A stretch of DNA of 64,000 nucleotides, from assembly GCA_029339505.1 (NCBI GenBank), contig JAQISU010000132.1:6194501-6258500 (forward strand). The letters run 5' to 3'. Under the pieces are notes generated by a model that saw nothing but the letters and a program-made list of their open reading frames with translations, was not told where the DNA came from and made no database searches. The translations under genes were made by a program, and so were the position numbers. Source of the stretch: Unio delphinus (Eukaryota; Mollusca; Bivalvia; Unionida; Unionidae). Shown here piece after piece: positions 51,125 through 63,462 of this stretch. Within the stretch, counting starts at the first letter, position 1. Each line of letters starts with the position of its first letter.

Positions 51125-52883
51125 AATTTATGCTAATTCCTAAATAGATCAAATTTTGTATTTTTTATGATTTTTTGAAAATGTAATACACATGACTGAA
51201 AATAGGTATGTTGTGACTAGATAACTCATACCCCTGTCTAGTTCCAGCAGAGTTATCTCTCTTAAATGCAATGGAGTACCTGGTTTTGTCATTGTCAAAT
51301 TGACAATCTAACATTGTTCTCTAAAACAGTGTGTGAGATGCATGCTAAATTAGGATAGAAAATATATTTATCTCTCCAAATATTAGCATTGAGGTCTATG
51401 GAAAAACAATTGGTACCGTGATACCTAAAAGATAATACCAGCTTCACAGTGTATCCATAGTAACGAGTATACATAACCACCACTTCTATACTGTCATAGT
51501 GTCATTTGGTTAAACAATGGATATTGAGATGTTTTGGTCTAATATTGACAGACTTTCACATAGAAAATTTAGAAAATAGCACACATTAGCTTTGGAATGG
51601 GGATTTTGTAACTATATCTATAGCATATATAGACTGATGGCTTTGTGGCTGTGTAGTCAGCTCCAATATTAGCATACAGGCAAAAAAGGTTATGTAAAGT
51701 TAATATAGTCAATTTTAGCCAAAGTATTGACTATTTTATGCGCAAAAGATGAAAAATCATTGATAAAAAACAACTGTCTTGTTCTTCTAAAGCATGTTAT
51801 AGACCAGGATAGAGGACACTACTGGTCCTCTTGTAGATAGTTCACTTGTACCATAAAGAATATTCTGGTATGAGTATTTTAGGTAATTTATTAAAGATAT
51901 GGTATTCCTTCCTATTTTGATTTGAATAGTCCTGCTCTAAATGTCTTTTTTTGTTGTAAACTTTAGTGCCGTGAAAAATGAACATGCGATTCCTTAGTTA
52001 GATAATCATTCTTGAGGTCTCTACTACATATAGACTTTTTCTGTATATTAGTCCACATTTTCAACCCCAAATCCATGATAACCACTTCGAAAAGCTGTTA
52101 TCTACTTTATTTGGTGTCAGATTGGCTTATTGCATCAATTGTATGCACTACAGAAAGGAGGGAAGCTTTCTATTTGTATGACAAAGAGGCTGGGTAGCTT
52201 GACCTTTATGTGAGGACTAGAGGTTAGTGACCTCTTGCATATGCAGACAGTGTAAAGTGTTCAAAGCTAATACTTTATAATTAGATTGGGCCATGTCCAC
52301 CTGTCCTTGTTGTTACTTTCTGTGTTAATGAAACAATTATAAGTCCTTTATATTAGATCAAAATGTCACTTTAAGAGTAGAACTGGTACATGCTAACTAG
52401 TGTGTTGACCTTTGACCTTACTATTAAACAATATGACATAATGTGATTTATCGCATATCACCAAAGTGAAGTTTGATAAGTGCTAATATGAATAAAACAC
52501 AACTCATAGTTAAAAGAATTCATTTTATTTCAAAACATGAGTTTGATAGTGAAGCAAAGGTATGCAAACAAGAGTTCCAACAGCTCAATAACATTTCTAT
52601 ACACAATCATATAGAACATACTTCATAAAATTGTTTTTGACAAGCGAGACTAAGTACACTTGTTAGTTATATAGTCCCGAGCTATTTCACAGATTATTGG
52701 AAAAATCAAGGTTTGCTATAGGTATAACGGTACCAATTGCGCAAGTCCATGTGGGTGGAGCTTATGGTGTAGGGTCCATACCATTCAGACCTTAAAAACA
52801 AGACAAGCTTTGATTGGTGGATTATGTAAGAGTTGTACTTTCTGTTAGGCTTAAAAAAAAGGTTAGCCTCTTGGCAACATGTG
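51125..52883 (+). repeat. Satellite copy 30 (divergent, shortest copy)
   Basis: Length 1,759: internal A run 6, T run 7, final A tract 8. It shares GTTAATATAG, ATCATTGATA, CTTTAGTGCC, GCACTACAG and TTTATATTAG with copy 28. Private change AAATAGCACAC near 51579. Confidence 0.98.
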
Positions 52884-54647
52884 AATTTATGCTAATTCCT
52901 AAATAGATCAAATTTTGTATTTTTTATGATTTTTTGAAAATGTAATACACATGACTGAAAATAGGTATGTTGTGACTAGATAACTCATACCCCTGTCTAG
53001 TTCCAGCAGAGTTATCTCTCTTAAATGCAATGGAGTACCTGGTTTTGTCATTGTCAAATTGACAATCTAACATTGTTCTCTAAAACAGTGTGTGAGATGC
53101 ATGCTAAATTAGGATAGAAAATATATTTATCTCTCCAAATATTAGCATTGAGGTCTATGGAAAAACAATTGGTACCGTGATACCTAAAAGATAATACCAG
53201 CTTCACAGTGTATCCATAGTAACGAGTATACATAACCACCACTTCTATACTGTCATAGTGTCATTTGGTTAAACAATGGATATTGAGATGTTTTGGTCTA
53301 ATATTGACAGACTTTCACATCGAAAATTTAGAAAATAACACACATTAGCTTTGGAATGGGGATTTTGTAACTATATCTATAGCATATATAGACTGATGGC
53401 TTTGTGGCTGTGTAGTCAGCTCCAATATTAGCATACAGGCAAAAAAAAGGTTATGTAAAGTTCATATAGTCAATTTTAGCCAAAGTATCGACTATTTTAT
53501 GCGCAAAAGATGAAAAATCATGGATAAAAAACAACTGTCTTGTTCTTCTAAAGCATGTTATAGACCAGGATAGAGGACACTACTGGTCCTCTTGTAGATA
53601 GTTCACTTGTACCATAAAGAATATTCTGGTATGAGTATTTTAGGTAATTTATTAAAGATATGGTATTCCTTCCTATTTTGATTTGAATAGTCCTGCTCTA
53701 AATGTCTTTTTTTTTTGTTGTAAACTTTTGTGCCGTGAAAAATGAACATGCGATTCCTTAGTTAGATAATCATTCTTGAGGTCTCTACTACATATAGACT
53801 TTTTCTGTATATTAGTCCACATTTTCAACCCCAAATCCATGATAACCACTTCGAAAAGCTGTTATCTACTTTATTTGGTGTCAGATTGGCTTATTGCATC
53901 AATTGCATGCACTACAGAAAGGAGGGAAGCTTTCTATTTGTATGACAAAGAGGCTGGGTAGCTTGACCTTTATGTGAGGACTAGAGGTTAGTGACCTCTT
54001 GCATATGCAGACAGTGTAAAGTGTTCAAAGCTAATACTTTATAATTAGATTGGGCCATGTCCACCTGTCCTTGTTGTTACTTTCTGTGTTAATGAAACAA
54101 TTATAAGTCCTTTATATTAGATCAAAATGTCACTTTAAGAGTAGAACTGGTACATGCTAACTAGTGTGTTGACCTTTGACCTTACTATTAAACAATATGA
54201 CATAATGTGATTTATCGCATATCACCAAAGTGAAGTTTGATAAGTGCTAATATGAATAAAACACAACTCATAGTTAAAAGAATTCATTTTATTTCAAAAC
54301 ATGAGTTTGATAGTGAAGCAAAGGTATGCAAACAAGAGTTCCAACAGCTCAATAACATTTCTATACACAATCATATAGAACATACTTCATAAATTGTTTT
54401 TGACAAGCGAGACTAAGTACACTTGTTAGTTATATAGTCCCGAGCTATTTCACAGATTATTGGAAAAATCAAGGTTTGCTATAGGTATAACGGTACCAAT
54501 TGCGCAAGTCCATGTGGGTGGAGCTTATGGTGTAGGGTCCATACCATTCAGACCTTAAAAACAAGACAAGCTTTGATTGGTGGATTATGTAAGAGTTGTA
54601 CTTTCTGTTAGGCTTAAAAAAAAAGGTTAGCCACTTGGCAACATGTG
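52884..54647 (+). repeat. Satellite copy 31 (type B, GCATGCACTACAG)
   Basis: Length 1,764: T run 10 (+2), TCATAAATTG deletion (-1). Markers 438 C, 1225 C, 1231 A, CCTTAAAAAC, A tract 9, end CCA. Private change AGTATCGAC near 53488, within the 9-bp stem. Confidence 0.98.
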
Positions 54648-56409
54648 AATTTATGCTAATTCCTAAATAGATCAAATTTTGTATTTTTTATGATTTTTTG
54701 AAAATGTAATACACATGACTGAAAATAGGTATGTTGTGACTAGATAACTCATACCCCTGTCTAGTTCCAGCAGAGTTATCTCTCTTAAATGCAATGGAGT
54801 ACCTGGTTTTGTCATTGTCAAATTGACAATCTAACATTGTTCTCTAAAACAGTGTGTGAGATGCATGCTAAATTAGGATAGAAAATATATTTATCTCTCC
54901 AAATATTAGCATTGAGGTCTATGGAAAAACAATTGGTACCGTGATACCTAAAAGATAATACCAGCTTCACAGTGTATCCATAGTAACGAGTATACATAAC
55001 CACCACTTCTATACTGTCATAGTGTCATTTGGTTAAACAATGGATATTGAGATGTTTTGGTCTAATATTGACAGACTTTCACATAGAAAATTTAGAAAAT
55101 AACACACATTAGCTTTGGAATGGGGATTTTGTAACTATATCTATAGCATATATAGACTGATGGCTTTGTGGCTGTGTAGTCAGCTCCAATATTAGCATAC
55201 AGGCAAAAAAAAGGTTATGTAAAGTTCATATAGTCAATTTTAGCCAAAGTATTGACTATTTTATGCGCAAAAGATGAAAAATCATGGATAAAAAACAACT
55301 GTCTTGTTCTTCTAAAGCATGTTATAGACCAGGATAGAGGACACTACTGGTCCTCTTGTAGATAGTTCACTTGTACCATAAAGAATATTCTGGTATGAGT
55401 ATTTTAGGTAATTTATTAAAGATATGGTATTCCTTCCTATTTTGATTTGAATAGTCCTGCTCTAAATGTCTTTTTTTTGTTGTAAACTTTTGTGCCGTGA
55501 AAAATGAACATGCGATTCCTTAGTTAGATAATCATTCTTGAGGTCTCTACTACATATAGACTTTTTCTGTATATTAGTCCACATTTTCAACCCCAAATCC
55601 ATGATAACCACTTCGAAAAGCTGTTATCTACTTTATTTGGTGTCAGATTGGCTTATTGCATCAATTGTATGCACTATAGAAAGGAGGGAAGCTTTCTATT
55701 TGTATGACAAAGAGGCTGGGTAGCTTGACCTTTATGTGAGGACTAGAGGTTAGTGACCTCTTGCATATGCAGACAGTGTAAAGTGTTCAAAGCTAATACT
55801 TTATAATTAGATTGGGCCATGTCCACCTGTCCTTGTTGTTACTTTCTGTGTTAATGAAACAATTATAAGTCTTTTATTTTAGATCAAAATGTCACTTTAA
55901 GAGTAGAACTGGTACATGCTAACTAGTGTGTTGACCTTTGACCTTACTATTAAACAATATGACATAATGTGATTTATCGCATATCACCAAAGTGAAGTTT
56001 GATAAGTGCTAATATGAATAAAACACAACTCATAGTTAAAAGAATTCATTTTATTTCAAAACATGAGTTTGATAGTGAAGCAAAGGTATGCAAACAAGAG
56101 TTCCAACAGCTCAATAACATTTCTATACACAATCATATAGAACATACTTCATAAAATTGTTTTTGACAAGCGAGACTAAGTACACTTGTTAGTTATATAG
56201 TCCCGAGCTATTTCACAGATTATTGGAAAAATCAAGGTTTGCTATAGGTATAACGGTACCAATTGCGCAAGTCCATGTGGGTGGAGCTTATGGTGTAGGG
56301 TCCATACCATTCAGACCTTAAAAACAAGACAAGCTTTGATTGGTGGATTATGTAAGAGTTGTACTTTCTGTTAGGCTTAAAAAAAAGGTTAGCCTCTTGG
56401 CAACATGTG
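54648..56409 (+). repeat. Satellite copy 32 (type A)
   Basis: Length 1,762; final A tract 8. Markers 438 A, 1225 T, CCTTAAAAAC, TTGG, end CCT. Confidence 0.98.
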
Positions 56410-58171
56410 AATTTATGCTAATTCCTAAATAGATCAAATTTTGTATTTTTTATGATTTTTTGAAAATGTAATACACATGACTGAAAATAGGTATGTTGTG
56501 ACTAGATAACTCATACCCCTGTCTAGTTCCAGCAGAGTTATCTCTCTTAAATGCAATGGAGTACCTGGTTTTGTCATTGTCAAATTGACAATCTAACATT
56601 GTTCTCTAAAACAGTGTGTGAGATGCATGCTAAATTAGGATAGAAAATATATTTATCTCTCCAAATATTAGCATTGAGGTCTATGGAAAAACAATTGGTA
56701 CCGTGATACCTAAAAGATAATACCAGCTTCACAGTGTATCCATAGTAACGAGTATACATAACCACCACTTCTATACTGTCATAGTGTCATTTGGTTAAAC
56801 AATGGATATTGAGATGTTTTGGTCTAATATTGACAGACTTTCACATCGAAAATTTAGAAAATAACACACATTAGCTTTGGAATGGGGATTTTGTAACTAT
56901 ATCTATAGCATATATAGACTGATGGCTTTGTGGCTGTGTAGTCAGCTCCAATATTAGCATACAGGCAAAAAAAAGGTTATGTAAAGTTCATATAGTCAAT
57001 TTTAGCCAAAGTATTGACTATTTTATGCGCAAAAGATGAAAAATCATGGATAAAAAACAACTGTCTTGTTCTTCTAAAGCATGTTATAGACCAGGATAGA
57101 GGACACTACTGGTCCTCTTGTAGATAGTTCACTTGTACCATAAAGAATATTCTGGTATGAGTATTTTAGGTAATTTATTAAAGATATGGTATTCCTTCCT
57201 ATTTTGATTTGAATAGTCCTGCTCTAAATGTCTTTTTTTTGTTGTAAACTTTTGTGCCGTGAAAAATGAACATGCGATTCCTTAGTTAGATAATCATTCT
57301 TGAGGTCTCTACTACATATAGACTTTTTCTGTATATTAGTCCACATTTTCAACCCCAAATCCATGATAACCACTTCGAAAAGCTGTTATCTACTTTATTT
57401 GGTGTCAGATTGGCTTATTGCATCAATTGTATGCACTATAGAAAGGAGGGAAGCTTTCTATTTGTATGACAAAGAGGCTGGGTAGCTTGACCTTTATGTG
57501 AGGACTAGAGGTTAGTGACCTCTTGCATATGCAGACAGTGTAAAGTGTTCAAAGCTAATACTTTATAATTAGATTGGGCCATGTCCACCTGTCCTTGTTG
57601 TTACTTTCTGTGTTAATGAAACAATTATAAGTCCTTTATTTTAGATCAAAATGTCACTTTAAGAGTAGAACTGGTACATGCTAACTAGTGTGTTGACCTT
57701 TGACCTTACTATTAAACAATATGACATAATGTGATTTATCGCATATCACCAAAGTGAAGTTTGATAAGTGCTAATATGAATAAAACACAACTCATAGTTA
57801 AAAGAATTCATTTTATTTCAAAACATGAGTTTGATAGTGAAGCAAAGGTATGCAAACAAGAGTTCCAACAGCTCAATAACATTTCTATACACAATCATAT
57901 AGAACATACTTCATAAAATTGTTTTTGACAAGCGAGACTAAGTACACTTGTTAGTTATATAGTCCCGAGCTATTTCACAGATTATTGGAAAAATCAAGGT
58001 TTGCTATAGGTATAACGGTACCAATTGCGCAAGTCCATGTGGGTGGAGCTTATGGTGTAGGGTCCATACCATTCAGACCTTAAAAACAAGACAAGCTTTG
58101 ATTGGTGGATTATGTAAGAGTTGTACTTTCTGTTAGGCTTAAAAAAAAGGTTAGCCTCTTGGCAACATGTG
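56410..58171 (+). repeat. Satellite copy 33 (type B)
   Basis: Length 1,762; final A tract 8. Markers 438 C, 1225 C, CCTTAAAAAC, TTGG, end CCT. Confidence 0.98.
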
Positions 58172-59934
58172 AATTTATGCTAATTCCTAAATAGATCAAA
58201 TTTTGTATTTTTTATGATTTTTTGAAAATGTAATACACATGACTGAAAATAGGTATGTTGTGACTAGATAACTCATACCCCTGTCTAGTTCCAGCAGAGT
58301 TATCTCTCTTAAATGCAATGGAGTACCTGGTTTTGTCATTGTCAAATTGACAATCTAACATTGTTCTCTAAAACAGTGTGTGAGATGCATGCTAAATTAG
58401 GATAGAAAATATATTTATCTCTCCAAATATTAGCATTGAGGTCTATGGAAAAACAATTGGTACCGTGATACCTAAAAGATAATACCAGCTTCACAGTGTA
58501 TCCATAGTAACGAGTATACATAACCACCACTTCTATACTGTCATAGTGTCATTTGGTTAAACAATGGATATTGAGATGTTTTGGTCTAATATTGACAGAC
58601 TTTCACATCGAAAATTTAGAAAATAACACACATTAGCTTTGGAATGGGGATTTTGTAACTATATCTATAGCATATATAGACTGATGGCTTTGTGGCTGTG
58701 TAGTCAGCTCCAATATTAGCATACAGGCAAAAAAAAGGTTATGTAAAGTTCATATAGTCAATTTTAGCCAAAGTATTGACTATTTTATGCGCAAAAGATG
58801 AAAAATCATGGATAAAAAACAACTGTCTTGTTCTTCTAAAGCATGTTATAGACCAGGATAGAGGACACTACTGGTCCTCTTGTAGATAGTTCACTTGTAC
58901 CATAAAGAATATTCTGGTATGAGTATTTTAGGTAATTTATTAAAGATATGGTATTCCTTCCTATTTTGATTTGAATAGTCCTGCTCTAAATGTCTTTTTT
59001 TTGTTGTAAACTTTTGTGCCGTGAAAAATGAACATGCGATTCCTTAGTTAGATAATCATTCTTGAGGTCTCTACTACATATAGACTTTTTCTGTATATTA
59101 GTCCACATTTTCAACCCCAAATCCATGATAACCACTTCGAAAAGCTGTTATCTACTTTATTTGGTGTCAGATTGGCTTATTGCATCAATTGTATGCACTA
59201 TAGAAAGGAGGGAAGCTTTCTATTTGTATGACAAAGAGGCTGGGTAGCTTGAACTTTATGTGAGGACTAGAGGTTAGTGACCTCTTGCATATGCAGACAG
59301 TGTAAAGTGTTCAAAGCTAATACTTTATAATTAGATTGGGCCATGTCCACCTGTCCTTGTTGTTACTTTCTGTGTTAATGAAACAATTATAAGTCTTTTA
59401 TTTTAGATCAAAATGTCACTTTAAGAGTAGAACTGGTACATGCTAACTAGTGTGTTGACCTTTGACCTTACTATTAAACAATATGACATAATGTGATTTA
59501 TCGCATATCACCAAAGTGAAGTTTGATAAGTGCTAATATGAATAAAACACAACTCATAGTTAAAAGAATTCATTTTATTTCAAAACATGAGTTTGATAGT
59601 GAAGCAAAGGTATGCAAACAAGAGTTCCAACAGCTCAATAACATTTCTATACACAATCATATAGAACATACTTCATAAAATTGTTTTTGACAAGCGAGAC
59701 TAAGTACACTTGTTAGTTATATAGTCCCGAGCTATTTCACAGATTATTGGAAAAATCAAGGTTTGCTATAGGTATAACGGTACCAATTGCGCAAGTCCAT
59801 GTGGGTGGAGCTTATGGTGTAGGGTCCATACCATTCAGACCTTAAGAACAAGACAAGCTTTGATTGGTGGATTATGTAAGAGTTGTACTTTCTGTTAGGC
59901 TTAAAAAAAAAGGTTAGCCTCTTGGCAACATGTG
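58172..59934 (+). repeat. Satellite copy 34 (438 C / 1225 T hybrid)
   Basis: Length 1,763. Markers 438 C, 1225 T, CCTTAAGAAC, A tract 9, end CCT. Private change CTTGAACTTT for CTTGACCTTT near 59252, which destroys the isolated TGACCT half-site but leaves the DR1 and IR1. Confidence 0.98.
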
Positions 59935-61698
59935 AATTTATGCTAATTCCTAAATAGATCAAATTTTGTATTTTTTATGATTTTTTGAAAATGTAATACA
60001 CATGACTGAAAATAGGTATGTTGTGACTAGATAACTCATACCCCTGTCTAGTTCCAGCAGAGTTATCTCTCTTAAATGCAATGGAGTACCTGGTTTTGTC
60101 ATTGTCAAATTGACAATCTAACATTGTTCTCTAAAACAGTGTGTGAGATGCATGCTAAATTAGGATAGAAAATATATTTATCTCTCCAAATATTAGCATT
60201 GAGGTCTATGGAAAAACAATTGGTACCGTGATACCTAAAAGATAATACCAGCTTCACAGTGTATCCATAGTAACGAGTATACATAACCACCACTTCTATA
60301 CTGTCATAGTGTCATTTGGTTAAACAATGGATATTGAGATGTTTTGGTCTAATATTGACAGACTTTCACATCGAAAATTTAGAAAATAACACACATTAGC
60401 TTTGGAATGGGGATTTTGTAACTATATCTATAGCATATATAGACTGATGGCTTTGTGGCTGTGTAGTCAGCTCCAATATTAGCATACAGGCAAAAAAAAG
60501 GTTATGTAAAGTTCATATAGTCAATTTTAGCCAAAGTATTGACTATTTTATGCGCAAAAGATGAAAAATCATGGATAAAAAACAACTGTCTTGTTCTTCT
60601 AAAGCATGTTATAGACCAGGATAGAGTACACTACTGGTTCTCTTGTAGATAGTTCACTTGTACCATAAAGAATATTCTGGTATGAGTATTTTAGGTAATT
60701 TATTAAAGATATGGTATTCCTTCCTATTTTGATTTGAATAGTCCTGCTCTAAATGTCTTTTTTTTTGTTGTAAACTTTTGTGCCGTGAAAAATGAACATG
60801 CGATTCCTTAGTTAGATAATCATTCTTGAGGTCTCTACTACATATAGACTTTTTCTGTATATTAGTCCACATTTTCAACCCCAAATCCATGATAACCACT
60901 TCGAAAAGCTGTTATCTACTTTATTCGGTGTCAGATTGGCTTATTGCATCAATTGTATGCACTATAGAAAGGAGGGAAGCTTTCTATTTGTATGACAAAG
61001 AGGCTGGGTAGCTTGACCTTTATGTGAGGACTAGAGGTTAGTGACCTCTTGCATATGCAGACAGTGTAAAGTGTTCAAAGCTAATACTTTATAATTAGAT
61101 TGGGCCATGTCCACCTGTCCTTGTTGTTACTTTCTGTGTTAATGAAACAATTATAAGTCCTTTATTTTAGATCAAAATGTCACTTTAAGAGTAGAACTGG
61201 TACATGCTAACTAGTGTGTTGACCTTTGACCTTACTATTAAACAATATGACATAATGTGATTTATCGCATATCACCAAAGTGAAGTTTGATAAGTGCTAA
61301 TATGAATAAAACACAACTCATAGTTAAAAGAATTCATTTTATTTCAAAACATGAGTTTGATAGTGAAGCAAAGGTATGCAAACAAGAGTTCCAACAGCTC
61401 AATAACATTTCTATACACAATCATATAGAACATACTTCATAAAATTGTTTTTGACAAGCGAGACTAAGTACACTTGTTTGTTATATAGTCCCGAGCTATT
61501 TCACAGATTATTGGAAAAATCAAGGTTTGCTATAGGTATAACGGTACCAATTGCGCAAGTCCATGTGGGTGGAGCTTATGGTGTAGGGTCCATACCATTC
61601 AGACCTTAAGAACAAGACAAGCTTTGATTGGTGGATTATGTAAGAGTTGTACTTTCTGTTAGGCTTAAAAAAAAAGGTTAGCCTCTTGGCAACATGTG
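59935..61698 (+). repeat. Satellite copy 35 (type B, GAGTACAC family)
   Basis: Length 1,764; T run 9. Markers 438 C, 1225 C, A tract 9, end CCT. GAGTACACTACTGGTTCTC near 60625 and CTTGTTTGTTAT near 61477 are shared only with copy 36. Private change TTATTCGGTG near 60926. Confidence 0.98.
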
Positions 61699-63462
61699 AA
61701 TTTATGCTAATTCCTAAATAGATCAAATTTTGTATTTTTTATGATTTTTTGAAAATGTAATACACATGACTGAAAATAGGTATGTTGTGACTAGATAACT
61801 CATACCCCTGTCTAGTTCCAGCAGAGTTATCTCTCTTAAATGCAATGGAGTACCTGGTTTTGTCATTGTCAAATTGACAATCTAACATTGTTCTCTAAAA
61901 CAGTGTGTGAGATGCATGCTAAATTAGGATAGAAAATATATTTATCTCTCCAAATATTAGCATTGAGGTCTATGGAAAAACAATTGGTACCGTGATACCT
62001 AAAAGATAATACCAGCTTCACAGTGTATCCATAGTAACGAGTATACATAACCACCACTTCTATACTGTCATAGTGTCATTTGGTTAAACAATGGATATTG
62101 AGATGTTTTGGTCTAATATTGACAGACTTTCACATCGAAAATTTAGAAAATAACACACATTAGCTTTGGAATGGGGATTTTGTAACTATATCTATAGCAT
62201 ATATAGACTGATGGCTTTGTGGCTGTGTAGTCAGCTCCAATATTAGCATACAGGCAAAAAAAAGGTTATGTAAAGTTCATATAGTCAATTTTAGCCAAAG
62301 TATTGACTATTTTATGCGCAAAAGATGAAAAATCATGGATAAAAAACAACTGTCTTGTTCTTCTAAAGCATGTTATAGACCAGGATAGAGTACACTACTG
62401 GTTCTCTTGTAGATAGTTCACTTGTACCATAAAGAATATTCTGGTATGAGTATTTTAGGTAATTTATTAAAGATATGGTATTCCTTCCTATTTTGATTTG
62501 AATAGTCCTGCTCTAAATGTCTTTTTTTTTGTTGTAAACTTTTGTGCCGTGAAAAATGAACATGCGATTCCTTAGTTAGATAATCATTCTTGAGGTCTCT
62601 ACTACATATAGACTTTTTCTGTATATTAGTCCACATTTTCAACCCCAAATCCATGATAACCACTTCGAAAAGCTGTTATCTACTTTATTTGGTGTCAGAT
62701 TGGCTTATTGCATCAATTGCATGCACTACAGAAAGGAGGGAAGCTTTCTATTTGTATGACAAAGAGGCTGGGTAGCTTGACCTTTATGTGAGGACTAGAG
62801 GTTAGTGACCTCTTGCATATGCAGACAGTGTAAAGTGTTCAAAGCTAATACTTTATAATTAGATTGGGCCATGTCCACCTGTCCTTGTTGTTACTTTCTG
62901 TGTTAATGAAACAATTATAAGTCCTTTATTTTAGATCAAAATGTCACTTTAAGAGTAGAACTGGTACATGCTAACTAGTGTGTTGACCTTTGACCTTACT
63001 ATTAAACAATATGACATAATGTGATTTATCGCATATCACCAAAGTGAAGTTTGATAAGTGCTAATATGAATAAAACACAACTCATAGTTAAAAGAATTCA
63101 TTTTATTTCAAAACATGAGTTTGATAGTGAAGCAAAGGTATGCAAACAAGAGTTCCAACAGCTCAATAACATTTCTATACACAATCATATAGAACATACT
63201 TCATAAAATTGTTTTTGACAAGCGAGACTAAGTACACTTGTTTGTTATATAGTCCCGAGCTATTTCACAGATTATTGGAAAAATCAAGGTTTGCTATAGG
63301 TATAACGGTACCAATTGCGCAAGTCCATGTGGGTGGAGCTTATGGTGTAGGGTCCATACCATTCAGACCTTAAGAACAAGACAAGCTTTGATTGGTGGAT
63401 TATGTAAGAGTTGTACTTTCTGTTAGGCTTAAAAAAAAAGGTTAGCCTCTTGGCAACATGTG
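61699..63462 (+). repeat. Satellite copy 36 (type B, GAGTACAC family)
   Basis: Length 1,764; T run 9. Same family markers as copy 35, plus GCATGCACTACAG near 62719. Markers 438 C, 1225 C, A tract 9, end CCT. Confidence 0.98.

Larger units (their letters stand above)
47602..54647. repeat. Dimer pair: copies 28-29 and 30-31
   Basis: Copies 28 and 30 share GTTAATATAG, ATCATTGATA and CTTTAGTGCC. Copies 29 and 31 share GCATGCACTACAG. This makes a ~3.5 kb dimer repeated twice, containing the most divergent unit lineage in the window. Confidence 0.85.
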
